A program made the translations under genes and the position numbers. Positions 35,515 through 48,135 of a stretch of 64,000 nt of DNA are shown here, piece by piece (the stretch's first letter is position 1; each line of letters begins with the position of its first letter). This DNA is from Hydra vulgaris. Lineage: Eukaryota > Cnidaria > Hydrozoa > Anthoathecata > Hydridae. The notes below the pieces were generated by a model. That model was given only the letters and a program-made list of their open reading frames with translations, ran no database searches and was not told the origin of the DNA. The stretch lies in NCBI RefSeq assembly GCF_038396675.1, contig NC_088934.1, positions 41,945,001-42,009,000 of the forward strand, in the 5' to 3' direction.

Positions 35515-37150
35515 TGGACATTCGTATCACTCCAGCATCTTGCTTGACATCCGTATCACTCCAGCATCTGTATCAAAAGTGATTTCCTGACTAGACTCTT
35601 TTACAGCTTGTGGTCCGGACAACATACCTGTTATTGTCTTGCAGAAGTGTTCTCCGTAGCTGTCGTCTATACTTTCAAAACTATTTAACAAGTACTTATC
35701 AGAGTCTTGTTTTGCAGCCTGTTGGAAAGCGGCATCTGTTATCCATACTTTCAAAAATTCTGGAGAGCGATCTGATTTGTCTAACTACCGTCCCCTTAGT
35801 CTTCTTCCTATCATAAGCAAGGTTTTTAAATCTTTAATTAAAAAACACTTAATCTCTCTACTTGAATCTAACAACTTACTTTCTGATTATTAATATGGAT
35901 TTCGATTTTCTAGTTCTACAGCTGATTTGCTAACAGTAATAACCGATAGGTTTTATCGTACATTAGATAAAGGTGGAGGGGTTAAGGCCATCGCTCTTGA
36001 CATTTCTAAAGCTTTTGATAAAGTTTGGTATGCTGGTCTTCTCCATAAGCTTTCTTCTTATTGTGTATCTGGTAACATCTTTCAGATTATTGAATCCTTC
36101 CTTTCCAATCGTAGTATAAAAGTTGACCTCATTGCACAGCACTCTTCTTCATATCCTAGAACTTCAGGGGTTCCTCAAGGTTCAATCCTTGGCCTTATAC
36201 TTTTTTAAATTTACAATAACGATCTTGAAGATACTCTTACATCTAAGGTGGCATTGTTCGCTGATGATACCACCATTTATTCTTGTCATAATAAGAAGCC
36301 AACACTCTCTGGTTGCTTGGAGGGGGCATTAGAGCTTGAAAAGGATATCACTTCTGATACAGCATGGGCTCACAGTCGCTGGTGAACTTTAATTCAGATA
36401 AAACTCAATTTTTTTCAGCCAATCGTTATCGCAATAATTTATATCTTCCTATATTTATGAACGGTAATGTACTCGATGAGTCATCTATCCTTCATATACT
36501 AGGATTAACTCTTACTTCTGATTTTTCTTGGAAACCATATATCAAATCTGTTGCAAAATTAGCATCTGCTAAGGTTGCATCTCTTAAATCGCATTTTCTT
36601 ACCCCGGATTCTGTTTTCTATCTCTAAAATCTCAAATCCGGCCTTGTATGGAACACTGCTGCCATATCTGGGGCGGATCTTCTAATGATCCCCTTTCTCT
36701 TTTAGACGAGGTGCAAAAATGCAATGTAAACTTAGTTGGAACTGCTCTTGCAGCCAATCTCCAACCATTATCACATTATTGTAACGTTGCTTCTCTTTCT
36801 CTTTTCTACAAATACTATAATGGACGCTGCTCTAAAGAGCGAGCGTCTCTTGTGCTATTTACTAGAATTTATTCACGTCTTACTCGTCATTCAATTAAGT
36901 CTCATCCTTTTTCTGTTACTGTTCCTAAGTGCTCCAAAAACTCTTATTCATCTAGTTTTTTTCCTCGAACATTAGTTTCTTGGAATTCGCTTCCTTCATC
37001 TTGCTTTCCTGATTTATATAATTTGCAATCTTTCAAATTGTCTGTCAATCGTTATCTTGCTCAACAATCTTCGTCTTTTCTCTTCCAGTAACTTCCAACT
37101 CTAATAGTGATTGCTTGCAGCCTTGTTAGTAGCGAAGATGTAAAAAAAAA
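35515..37150 (+). mobile_element. CR1-like non-LTR retrotransposon, 5'-truncated, poly(A)-like tail
   Basis: Contains the second half of ORF2 and a 3' UTR that matches 8,920-9,345, ending in a short A-rich tail. A tandem duplication (CGTATCACTCCAGCATCT at about 35,523 and 35,553) marks the 5' edge. Confidence 0.85.
35560..37091 (+). pseudogene. CR1-like ORF2 reverse transcriptase
   Basis: From TACGPDNIPVIVLQKCSPEL and LSNYRPLSLLPIISKVF through KAIALDISKAFDKVWYAGLL (first Asp), TSGVPQGSILGLILF, VALFADDTTIYS (FADD loop), LVNFNSDKTQFFSANRYRNN, LTLTSDFSWKPYIKSV, to the C-terminal NVASLSLFYKYYNGRCSKE and FFPRTLVSWNSLPSSC. Broken by a TAA replacing a codon in NLLSDYQYGF, a stop after LILF, and frameshifts near 36,360 and 36,630. 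Otherwise close to full C-terminal length. Confidence 0.88.
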
Positions 37151-37384
37151 AATTATTTGTTTGTTTGTTGTTGAGTTTCTTTTGCATGGATAATACTAGT
37201 CCATAAAGCATTACAGAAGAAAAATAACTGTGAATAAAGGAATATATTTTTTTAGAGATTTAGTAGTTTGGAAGGAATATTTTCTCATTTATTTATTTTG
37301 TAGAAAAGTGTATATTTTTTTTAATCCACATTAGGAAAAATTTGTTACTTACAAAACACTCATTTACTATAGATAATTGTTCGT

Positions 37385-37620
37385 TAACTATTTTAAAAAT
37401 TCTTTTAATATATCAGTGATAACAAAAAATATTGGAATCATAAGCAAACAAAGTTCCAAAAGATTTATTTCTAAGTTTAATTCGTTTATGTACAACAGAA
37501 ATAAAAGTGGTCCTGAAATAGAGCCCTGATTAGTAGATTGTAAAAAAGTTAATTATATAGCCTATTACACATTGTTCTCTGTAGGAGGTTTGAAAAACAT
37601 TGTAGGATAGTTGTAAGCCT
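37385..37620 (-). pseudogene. Non-LTR RT fragment
   Basis: Minus strand reads QGSISGPLLFLLYINELNLE, equal to the PQGS.LGPLLF...INDL motif. A frameshifted FAYDSNIF follows (FADDTNIF in active relatives). YLCNRKQFV-like codons lie upstream. It is a short orphan. Confidence 0.55.
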
Positions 37621-38551
37621 GTAATTTAAAACATTCTTCAGATTTAAAACTTACCTTCATATTTAAAAATAAGTGTTTTAGGCGAAATTTTTAGTTTTTC
37701 AAGAGCAACACCTGATTTAAATAAAAGATTGTTGTTGCTGTTAAAGAGAAAGTGATGAGAATTATATGTTAGTGAGTGGCGTCGCAAGGGTTTGTGTCAC
37801 CTGGGGCGGAATCTTCACCACTTCCCGATAAGACAAATGCATTTATCAAAAAGCTTATTTAGATATAGGGTTACTTTTTACTGAACTTTAAAAAAATAGA
37901 CTTTTTTGCAACATTTAAAATTTATTTTTATCACAACTAGCTACACTTTCAGCATTTGCAAGAAAAACTTTTAGCAGCGCAATTATAAAAAAAAGGAACA
38001 AAAATATTTTTCAACTCATCCTTTTCATATCACAATGCAGCATGTAATTCTTTGGCTGCCGTCTGTTTCTTTTTTCTACATTGACAATCCATGAAAATGC
38101 CCGAATTAAAACAAATTTCTTTTGCATAAATGACATTATTTATTGATACCAGTTCCCTGTTAAAAAAGTATTTTAAAGCTTCTAATGTAATATATCATTG
38201 ATGTTGAATCTTTTTGTTTGTTAGGTAGATCTTTGCATCATTTGTTACCCGAAGGGCCGACTCCCAAAATCCAAGAAGATACAAAAACAAAAAATTACTG
38301 AAACGCAACCCAGCATTTGACCTCAGAGATGAATCGAAGAAAAAAAATGCCTTTTTTAAAAACCTCGTAACTTCATTCGCAATGTTTTATTGATTTTCTT
38401 TGTTTATTCAGGTTTTTACTTTTAATTTCCGTTTGGAAAAAAAAGCATTAATAGAAGAATTTGGCATTATGGTTACTAGTTTAAAGTTTTTTAATACATT
38501 TTAACATTCTATAAAATAAATAAAAGCTAACAATACAAAGCTATTTATTGT
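37621..38551. other. Intergenic, unidentified repeat-like phrase
   Basis: AT-rich. AGTGGCGTCGCAAGGGTTTG at 37,774 and TCACCTGGGGCGG read like the end of an interspersed repeat, but no second copy lies in the window. Confidence 0.3.
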
Positions 38552-41500
38552 CTACGATATTGAATGGTTTATAAAACCGTAACCAATCAAAGCGAATATA
38601 GTGGATAGTGCAAACCCAAAAATTAACGCAGGTATACATTTTTCGCATCTTGTGGATTGTCGAGAATTCATGTTGTTGCTTGATAAACTGACATTGTTTA
38701 AATTTTCCTAAAAGTAAAAAAATGTTATTGATTGTTATATTAAACTAAAGTGTTATTAATTACTATAGGGTAGATTAGGGTATTATTACTATAGGGTAGA
38801 TTAGGGTATTATTAGCACCTAAAGCGAAAATCGGAATGTTTTCAAAAATAGTTATGGTGGATCAAAATTTTTTTTGCAAATAAACAAATTTTTTTTTATT
38901 ACTCATGATACATTTAGATATTTGGACAACCAAAATCTTTTCTTCAAAAACACAGAGCTTTTAAAAAAGTAGCAGAAGTGCTCATATTACCCAGATCACT
39001 TTGTAATATGAGCACTTTAAATTAGTTGGAAAAAAAACAACATTAAATAAGTTTAAAAAATACCAACCTGACAACTAGAATTAATTTTTGGAATATAATG
39101 ATTCGTTATTAACAAAACTTAAAAGTTCAAAATTTAGGCCACTTTTTATTGAAACAATACTACTTTATTTTACACAACAAGCAAACAAAAACAAAAAAAA
39201 AATTAGTTCGTTGTTTTTCAATTTTATCATTTCAAACCCTTAAATAATAAAACTTCAAATTTATTGAACTTAAATTACAGAAAGATTATTAGTACTGTTA
39301 ACATGTTAGAAAATTTTTACTACGTTTTGTTTTTATTCAAAAAGCAATTAAAACCACTGCAATTTAGGACTTTAAACTGATAATTTTAATGAAAAGCATT
39401 AGTTAATTTAAGTATGCTTACAGAGGAGGGAGAGGGGGGGGGGGGGGGAAGAAATCACTAGGAGGGGAGGCAATGGGGGCGATTGCTCACTTTTATATTT
39501 AATAAAGCATGTTGTTTGAAAATGGAACTAATTTAGGGAGGCTGTATAAAACTTTTAATTATCATTTCTTATCACTTTTAATAAAAGTGATAAGAAATTT
39601 TAATAAATTTGTGATGCAAAAAAATATCGGATTAAAATACTGTCAATGCGACGTAACTTCAGAGTTACATAGAATAAAACAATGTAAGACTAATATTCTA
39701 AAAAAACTCACTAAAAAGGTTTTACAATTTAAACCTAAGTTCCCTCCCCCCCCCCCCTACTTTATTAATGTCTGGATCCACTGAATCAAAAAATCGCCCT
39801 CTCTTTCCATGCTGGATGATCTGGATCCACCGAATAAAATAAAAAAAACTTAAAAATTGCCCCCTTCCTTCCACCTTACTAGATGGTCTGGATCCGCCCC
39901 TGCATGTTCATAATACACAAAAATCGAATCTTTAAATAAAGTCAAAACTAAATAAGATAATGCATAGAACTGTTTCAATGCATTATTTTTCCAACATTTC
40001 TAGCTATCATATTTTTCTTTATGTTAGATATAATTATTTTAGCATCTAAATTTCATAACAATGTCCGTTAAATAGAAAAAAAATGAAAAAAATCTAGTTG
40101 TTTACATGAGATAACAGTGAATAATCAACAACAACAAATTAAAAAGTTTTGGATGTCTCACTTTTCCCGCGTCCCACTTTTCCACACTAATCTCTATTGA
40201 AATAATTTGTTATTTCGTCTTTGGTACAAGAAATAACCCGTTGGATATAAAATATTGACTGCTATTCTCACGCCTAATTTATGGCGTTGATGTTTCGTGA
40301 AACATTAAAACCTAGATCGCTTTGATTTGTAGATAGTGGGAAGAAGTGGGACGCGAGAGAAGTGGGACAGCCTGAAATTTCTAATTAGGAGAGGTGCCTA
40401 AATACTGTTATTTAATGTAAACAATTAAATTTTTTCCGCTCTATTTAGCAGAAATTGCTTTGTTTCCTTGCGTGCGCTAGAAGCCCTAATTTTAAAACAG
40501 AAAAAAGAAATATTTATGTTCCGCTTCTTCCTGTCGCCATTTGATTATTTCGATTAGTGAAAGCTCTTGAAATTTTTTATGTTGATTAGGTGATTTATGA
40601 TTTTATCAGTCACTATTTAATAATTTTTGTTAAAATGTTGTTTTAAATTTATTTGTCCCACTTCTACTCACACTTGTCCCACTTTACCTCAATGAGAGTT
40701 TCTCTAAAAGCAAAGATTTATATACTTAGTTATATTTGACTGAAAACCTAAGGGGATTGAATCAGTGCCTAAAAAAGTTTATTCGTAAAAACTTGTTTGG
40801 TTCAGTTTATACATCAAATAAAAAAGATGTTGCAATTACCTTCAAAAAAATTTACGTTTCCCACTTCTCCCCACTCTCCCCTACAAAATAATCCCTAACT
40901 ATGGCGTTAACATCTGTAAACGTTCTGCCAAATCCCTAAGTCCCTAATCGACTAAACTGATAACTACTAAAACTAGAACAAATTCAAATGCTATACTTAG
41001 CAACGGTTGCTATACCAATATCAAAAGATTGGGCTTTGTTGTGCACACGCTCGTGAAGCAGTCCCTTGAATACGAAGCTTTACTGAGTGATATTTCTCCT
41101 TTTTCAATTTTTTCAACTACAAGTTGCAATTGCTCGCCGATGTAAGTTGATTGCGTTTTACAAATATAAAAACTAATTAGTTTTGCTTTTAAAACTTTTT
41201 AGATATAAGCAAATGCTGTTATATCTATTTATGTTTTAAATAACTATTATTTATTAAATAACTCATCCGCAATTATTTCAAGACCTAGCAAGTTCAATTA
41301 TAAAAAAGAATCTGTCTTAAAATTTTCTACAAAACCGTCTATTTGTGTTAATAAAATTTAATTTTAGTTTAAGAGTTTGAACTCATTTTTTTAAATAATT
41401 TTTTTTTCTAGCGAGAAAAGTGTACTTAGGCAAATATAAATATTTTAAAACAAATTTTTATTTTTCGACAAAGCAGAAAGTTTTCTGTTAACGGCGTTTG

Positions 41501-42001
41501 TTTAAAGAGTTTTCGCTTCAACTTAAATGCAAAAAGAAACAAAGTTGCCTGACCTTTTGCTTTGTTTTTTTGCTTACCTTTTTCCCAGTTTACTTTATAT
41601 AATAAACCAAACAACAACATACGATTCTCGTATTGCTAATGGAAACTGCTTACCTCTGATAAATTATTTAAGTTAAGTGAAGGTGATTGAACAAAACTTA
41701 CGAGTTCTAAGTGTAACTTTTCACCGGTAACTACTTCAAATTTCGGTGGTTCATCAAGAATAAACTTTTCAATTAAACTTTCATAGTTCGGCAGTGTTGA
41801 CCTTGATACATTTTCGTTTGAACAATCCCCTTCTTTTTGCAACACCTGGTTGTCTTTTTCGTCAAATGAGCGTGTCGAACCGTTATTATGCTTGAGTTTG
41901 TTATCATGTAATGGATCGATAAAAAATGTCCGTTCGTCGAGACTTAGTGAGACACTTGAAAGTTGATTTTTAGAGTCATTTTCGACATTTACGGAATGCA
42001 T
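38552..42001 (-). CDS. Host gene with C-terminal membrane anchor, two coding exons
   Basis: Exon 42,001-41,654 starts with ATG and ends LNNLSE at a GTAAGC donor in phase 0. Exon 38,707-38,552 starts after TTTTAG and adds 51 residues, giving about 167. The first part is hydrophilic, Ser/Asn/Asp-rich, with PNYESLIEKFILDEPPKFEV and no Cys-rich domain. The second has NSRQSTRCEKC, a single hydrophobic helix (IPALIFGFALSTIFALIGYG) and a short FINHSIS end. This predicts a tail-anchored or type-II-like small membrane protein. A paralogous last exon at 57.85 kb supports it being real. Family not recognised; exons upstream may exist. Confidence 0.55.
38762..38815. repeat. Tandem duplication TACTATAGGGTAGATTAGGG
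   Basis: Two head-to-tail copies of about 27-31 bases, in the intron of the membrane-anchor gene. Confidence 0.85.
39433..39760. repeat. G14 run and C12 run as inverted pair, plus 17-bp palindrome
   Basis: A run of G at about 39,436-39,449 and of C at about 39,746-39,757 bracket about 300 bases that contain a perfect palindrome (ATTTCTTATCACTTTTA and complement, 39,564-39,598). After the C run GTCTGGATCCACTGAAT-like phrases repeat three times to 39,895. Probably remains of a MITE. Confidence 0.6.
40150..40890. repeat. Repeat region with GTCCCACTT / AAGTGGGAC motifs
   Basis: GTCCCACTTTTCC (40,168) and AAGTGGGAC (about 40,346 and 40,360) are inverted; further GTCCCACTT copies lie near 40,656 and 40,677, and CCCACTCTCCCCTAC at 40,870. 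The right end resembles the GTAGGGGAGAGTGGG ends of pogo-type MITEs. No coding sequence. Confidence 0.45.
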
Positions 42002-42027
42002 TTAGGCCGTCAAAGACTTTATCAATA

Positions 42028-42234
42028 CTAAAATTCAGTCCAATTCTTTATTTCGATGAAAATATTAATAAACAAATAATTGCTCTCAAAAATTTTATTC
42101 AGCAGATCTAACAACGTAAGCGTTTTTAACTTTTTGTTAAAAGTCAAATACGTCATAGAATTGTGGCTTTCAAGTATTTTTTTCAAAGCCACATAAATTC
42201 CATTGGCGCTCGTTGTGGAGTCAATAGACAAAAG
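42028..42234 (-). CDS. Possible exon upstream of the membrane-anchor gene
   Basis: After a CTTTAG acceptor-like site the minus strand stays open for 68 codons (IDSTTSANGIYVALKKILES, LKTLTLLDLLNKIFESNYLF) and ends at a TAG only 27 bases before the ATG at 42,001. It looks coding in composition (amphipathic, Leu-rich). It could be the last exon of an upstream gene, or be spliced differently to the downstream frame. No family recognised. Confidence 0.3.
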   Translation of the reverse strand, partial: LLSIDSTTSANGIYVALKKILESHNSMTYLTFNKKLKTLTLLDLLNKIFESNYLFINIFIEIKNWTEF

Positions 42235-43441
42235 TACCTAAAGATTTATAAGGATAAGGAAAATGTAAAAGTTTATTTTACTTTTATTTTAACAAAGATA
42301 CACGCGGCAATGATAGAAAAACAAGAAAATTTGTAAATAACAAATTTGAAAACTTTCTTGTATTTTACGGTTGAATTCCGTCGGTTTTACGACCTTGATA
42401 AGTTTGGTTTAACGATCAATTTATTCACGATGTGCACTCATTAATTCTATTCTATAATTAAGTATTTAATAAATTTAACCTCCTATGAGAAGGTTCAGTT
42501 GGCGTTTTTCTTTTTATAATTTCAAATACTAAACCAATTTTTTTTTCTATTTGATTGATATTACACTCCTTTTATGATATTATGTTTTATAACTTTAAAT
42601 CAACATTTAAAGTTATAGTTTTAATAATAAAATATTTTTGATAACGAAAAGTATGCAAAAATTGGAAGACTTTTTGGCCCATTTACGGTTAGCTATACGG
42701 TTAGCTATACGATTAACCCATATACGGAAGAAGTTTTAGCCCATTTACGATTTTTAAGGAAGAACTAAGAACTTCTTTAAAAATCGAATTCTAAAACAAT
42801 GCCAGTTCTCGGTTTTATCCCAAACAAATAAGTTTGTTGCTATTTAAAAATCTTAGCATGTGAGTTATTTTAAAAATAAGGAAAACTAGAAGACTTCTTT
42901 TAAAATTGACGCAAATAATAACTCAAAAGTTGTTTTTCGCAAAAAGTAATTCTAATTTTAACAGCAAATAGTTTTTAAAACGTTTTTATTAAACCTTTCA
43001 AAGTTTACTTAAGACGCAAAACCGAAACGCACATGTTTCGAAGCTTTTAAGAACTTATTTATCAAGTTTCTTTGTGACGCCCAATCAACTTGCAGCATGC
43101 TCTCTTTGAGTTTTTTTGATGGAATTTTTGTTTAGATATATATTTCCAAACGTATGTAAAAAACTTCGTTTTCAAAACACGTGCGGTTGTAAGAAACTTT
43201 CCGGCACATCTCTTATTGCACTTTATACCACAGTAGTTTTAATAACCATCCAGTCTTTCAGAATAAAGTAGAAATGTCTAGTATCAGAATGCAGTCAAGA
43301 AAAAAAAAATAATCATTTGAATGATTGAGAACTGAAAATAAATTTTATTATCAATTTTTAGATTTGACTCAAGTTTTTAAGTATATATTTTTAAATTTAA
43401 ACTTATCTGTTTTTTTTTCCTTCTTCTTGTTAAGGGGCTTT
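42235..43441. other. Intergenic, no gene seen
   Basis: AT-rich. A direct repeat ACGGTTAGCTATACGGTTAG occurs near 42,685-42,710. Nothing coding. Confidence 0.4.
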
Positions 43442-44010
43442 TTAATTCATATATCGACTGTACAAACGTAGCACAAACGTAGTATGTCCACATTTTTATG
43501 AAATCAATGTTTTACTATATTCTTATTGGCAGTAAAATAAGCTTGTAGAGGACATTTGTAATCTGTCCACAAGTGATATCCATCATTAGATATAACACAA
43601 AACATCTTGATTTTAGCAAAATTAACAGAGCACAAATGTAGTATTGGACATACAACATTTGTTCCCTGACAACTATTTATTGTTTTGCATAAATGTACTT
43701 TCACTTTTATTTTGTAGCTTTTTCTTTTTTATATCATTGAAGGAATTAGAATTACTTTAATGATCTTAAAAAAAAACTCTTTGCTTGCAAAGTAAATAAA
43801 CCAGTATACTCAATTTTTTTCGTAATAAGACAAAATAAGTTATTACTGTAAATAATTACAACTTTGCATAAATTTATAATATCTCATATGAAAATACTTT
43901 ACTTCATTGAATTAATCCTTAGTTGAAAGAAAATCAAAAAAATATATGTGTTTGGTCATCAAAATATGACCTAATTTTATTATTATTTGGTTTGTTTCGT
44001 TTTTGGACTA

Positions 44011-44018
44011 TTTGGTTT
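44011..44018. repeat. 8-bp target-site duplication TTTGGTTT
   Basis: Exact duplicate of 47,297-47,304 at the borders of the P-like element. Confidence 0.9.
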
Positions 44019-44257
44019 CACGGCGATCTATACTGAAGGCCTTGCCATCGCGCAAACATCGTATTTGACTGGGGGCCTATTTTTTAAACGGCGAAAACAA
44101 AACAAAAATTTGTTTAAGTAACTCTATTAACTCAATAAACTTTTCACTCTCAAAACGTTTTATTTTAAAATAACAAACTGAAATTCCAACAAAATGTTTC
44201 TTAATTTATAAATTATTTTCAAATTAATCAAATAAAACAATAAAATAAAGATCAAAG

Positions 44258-44425
<168 letters not shown>

Positions 44426-44449
44426 TATATATTAGTAAAAACACTTATC

Positions 44450-44587
44450 TTTTTTCTTCTACTCTGAGTTTTGCCATTACTGGTTCTTTAGGAAGAGTTA
44501 CTAAATCTCAAAACCTATTATGTTTTGAGATTTAGTAACTCTTCCAGAAGATCTAGTAATGGTGAAACTCAGAGTTGAAGAAAAAAG
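44450..44587. repeat. Large quasi-palindrome, ~65-bp arms
   Basis: GTTTTGAGATTTAGTAACTC at 44,522 mirrors the sequence before 44,513; arms are about 90% paired with a 7-8-base loop. It lies just past the transposase stop and could form a strong hairpin in the transcript or be a fold-back duplication. Confidence 0.9.
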
Positions 44588-44684
44588 ACATTGAACACTC
44601 TATTTGTAAAACACAAGTTAATAATCATATACATAAAATAACAATAAAAAGTTTGCAATAAGATTACAATAATAATTTAAGGAC

Positions 44685-47190
44685 TCATGACAATTTTAAT
44701 ATTTTTTGAGCTGGTTCTTTATTTGAACGAGGAGTCAGAAGTTTACATAAATTAATTAGAAAAATATTTGAAAGAATATATCCATGATGTCGATGCATCT
44801 CAAAGTTGTAAAACTCTGATACCATCATTAGAATATTGCTCAATGAAACTCTGCATACTTGATCCTTAATCGCACTAAAAATTATAAAATAATATATTAC
44901 CCATTGACAGGTATTATCAGTGGGAATATTAAGTCCACCACGGTCAATTGAGTCTATGTATTGTCCATATTTTTGGTGGTAAAAAGTGGTTTTTTCTAGC
45001 AGCTCATTTTCTGATAGTTCGATATCTTTATGAGTTAAATACCCTGATATGTATTTAAGTGCCATATTTGTATCAGGAAATGAAAGATTCAAGATCTAGT
45101 AAGTTGTCAAATATCTCAGCAGAGGACTCATCCAATAAAAGGCCGCAATTTGGACAAGAATGGGTTGTATCAAGACTTATGTCAACAGCCAGGTTATCAA
45201 GTGACAGTAAAAGCTTGGCTCTTAAAATATTCAATTTTTCAATCACCTATTGTACTGTTATAAAATATGTGCCTCCAGAACCTTGTCGCAATTTACTAAA
45301 CTCTTTTTCCAATGGATCAGTAGAAAACTCACTAAGAATGACATATTGATGTGAGCTATTCAATTATGATCGACATAATTCAACAACACCATTGTAGGTG
45401 TGGTAAATTGATTGTGCAGTGTCACAAAAAGTTGTTTCTTCCTTTTACCTTGCTTTCCAGCCATCTTTAAAGCCATATTTCCAAAATTTAAAATATCGAC
45501 CAACCTATTATCATTAGGATCTCTAATAACTGCTTGAAATTCATCATTAAATCTAATATCTGCACCTGTTCCCTTAACATTGAGAATTTTCCAACACCAT
45601 ACAACAATGTTGATAAAATCTGCTGTCTTGTCTTTCTTTTATATGCTGCAGTTCTGGATGGTTAATCAAAGCATGGTAAGTTTTGTCACAAAATATCCTT
45701 AAACAGGTAGAAACTGACTGCCTCTCAATTGGCTTTAGAAATATTGAAACCTTGCTTAAATTAGATAATTTAACTAAATTTTTGGATTCAAGTTCATAAA
45801 GCTTTTTAAGATGATCCCATTGTGCTACTTTATGTACTCCTTTATCATAAAAAATAAGTTGACCAGTTTTTTCAGTAAGCCAACTATTTCTAATGTTTTT
45901 AAGCAAATGTACAAAGATTAAGAAAATACCATCATTAGTCAACCAGGGTTTATTTGGAACTGTTCTTTCGAAGATTTTAAAAAATGCCTGATTAATTCTA
46001 TTTCCATCACATATTATGGCTTTGACTTGACCCGATGATTCCTTTATTGATTGGATAATAATGCTAATTTGTTCGAAAAGAAATTGCGAGTTTAATTTAC
46101 TTCTAGGTATCATTTCGATATTGAATGATGGTCCACCAAATAAGCAATTAACCATTAAACCCAATACAGTTTTTGCAAGAGAAGTTGAATCGTCCATTGC
46201 TTTTCCAAACAATATACCACCATGATATAATAACATTTTTTTAACATAAGCCTCCTCGTGCAATAACAAACAAATTTTCTGTTTTTCTTCAATAGATTGA
46301 AAAATACTTGTCAAAAAAAGCTTTTCATTTAATTTAGAAACTTTTGAAGTTATTCTTGTCAAAGTTCTTACAGAAGGCAATTGGTAATCTGTTCGCAATT
46401 AATTATACAAACTTCTGAACGTAGCAAAATACTGAAAATATCTAATAATAATTTCTTTAGAATAAATCTTACTACCAATACACTGTGAACCCATAGAAGC
46501 TAAATGTTCTTGAATTACAATTTCTTTTCTTCCAAAAATCAAATTCTTTAAATAACGTACGACTTTTTCTAATATTGACCATGCATTAATTTTGGAAACT
46601 CTGTTTTTAGAAATTGTAGAAATTTAATTTTGACTCCATAGTGATAAGTTTCAAAATGCAAATCGTCACTAATCTTGATTAAAAAACATGGAACCCCATT
46701 TGAATAAGCTTGTTTTTGCAAATAAATAGTGTTATTAGTCATAAAACATACCGATGGAATACCTAAATCTCTTTCATTACTTAAAATAATTTTTTTCATT
46801 TCAGCAAAAGTTACTCTATCTTTTTCTAAAAAGGTTGATAGTTCATCTTGAGCGAAATTTCGAGAACACGAAGGAGCACAACTTGTTGAACGTAATGGAG
46901 GAGATTGAGTGGGAATTTGACAAGAAGGTATGCCTGGCCAAACAGATGGTGGAAATTTAGGACGATATTTTCCTCTGACTTGTTGTTTTTCAAAATTTAT
47001 CGGCCAATGCAACTCACAAACTAGTGTCAATAGTTACATTTAGATTTGCATTTGGAATTACTTTAATCCACATTTGTTTTTCTTCTTCATTTTTAGGAAA
47101 TCGATATACTGAGATCTTCAAATTATCCGATTTCTTTTTAGCAGATAAATAATTTGTAGTACAGCCATGAATACAACACTTTTTACCCAT
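44685..47190 (-). pseudogene. P-element/THAP9-like transposase
   Basis: ATG at 47,190 opens a THAP zinc finger: MGKKCCIHGCTTNY, VYRFPKNEEEKQMWIKVIPN, then after a frameshift CELHWP, giving the C-x4-C...C-x2-H pattern. The linker follows, then the P-transposase body in frame 46,398-45,574: YQLPSVRTLTRITSKV, VHLLKNIRNSWLTEKTG. Further in-frame pieces give FSTDPLEKEFSKLRQGSGG (the conserved end of P transposases) with an in-frame stop, and 45,092-44,685 gives IDRGGLNIPTDNTCQWVIYY. At least one frameshift and three stops; the protein cannot be made whole. Confidence 0.88.
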
Positions 47191-47319
47191 ATTTCAATAT
47201 AACGAAAATGGCGATTAGTTAAGTACAGTTTAAAATAGGCCCCCAGTCAAATACGCTGTTTGCGCGATGGCAAGGCCTTCAGTATAGATCGCCGTGTTTG
47301 GTTTGTTTCGTTTTTGCCG

Positions 47320-47422
47320 GACATATTACAAAACAAGATAGCCACCAAAAAAAACATTAAATTTTTTCGCAATGCTCAAGAAGTATTAAAGCTCCTTGAT
47401 GAAGAGGATGATTTTGAAGAAG
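47320..47422 (+). CDS. First coding exon of the D-D-E transposase (start codon lost)
   Basis: ATAGCCACCAAAAAAAACAT (ATA where ATG would be expected) leads to FFRNAQEVLKLLDEEDDFEE and a GAAG|GTATG donor in phase 1, which fits the TTTAG|GTAGC acceptor at 48,136. It lies directly beside the P element's right end. Confidence 0.5.
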
Positions 47423-47504
47423 GTATGTTGAAGAATATTATTATATTAAATTGATTAATAATTATCACAATATTAAATTATATGCCCTACAACATAATCT
47501 AGCC

Positions 47505-47760
47505 GTTTTAGTTCCCTAGACCTAGTCTAGTGAGGAGGCTAGATAGTACTTTAGTAGAGTTAGAGTATACTAGAGGAGTAGAGTCTAGTTATTACAATTA
47601 TAACTGTTCACTAACAGTAGTAGTACACGTACTAGATCTAGTAGGCTTAGTAGTAAGTAGACTACTACTTATTGATAGTGTACTGGCACATCATTACTAG
47701 ACTAGTAGTACCAAACTGCAATAATCATACTCATACTTGACTCATAGACGTCATACACAT
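47505..47760. repeat. CTAG/TAGTAC-rich low-complexity block in an intron
   Basis: CTAG occurs about a dozen times in 230 bases (CCTAGACCTAGTCTAGTG, GTACTAGATCTAGTAG and others), along with TAGTAGT runs. The rest of the window has far fewer. Confidence 0.7.
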
Positions 47761-47912
47761 AGCCTCTATATGATTGATTATTATCAGGCCATGATTGAAA
47801 ATAAAAGTATTAAAAGGCAGGTGCTGAATTAGGCCCTTAGTCTAAAGTTTACATAGCATGTACTTTAGCCACTTTGGGCTTGGAGGCATTATTTAACTAA
47901 ATCTAGAATGTC

Positions 47913-47917
<5 letters not shown>

Positions 47918-47965
<48 letters not shown>
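47918..47965. repeat. (ATA)n microsatellite
   Basis: About 16 ATA/AAT units in the transposase intron. Confidence 0.9.
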
Positions 47966-48135
47966 CTAGATGTTAAACTGTGAAATATAAATTACATCTT
48001 TAGAAAGTAAAACCAACTAACCATTTTTATAGATAATTATATTATTATTCCTTTTTGACAATTTTATATTATGATTTTATTATTTAAATATTTAAGCCAA
48101 AATTATTAACTGTCACATTATTGTTTGTGTTTTAG

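Noticed and set aside
35527..35754. Minus-strand 75-codon frame
   Set aside because: Antisense shadow of the CR1-like RT N-terminal region.
45059..45349. Plus-strand 96-codon frame
   Set aside because: Antisense to the conserved P-transposase segment STDPLEKEFSKLRQ; the minus-strand reading explains it.
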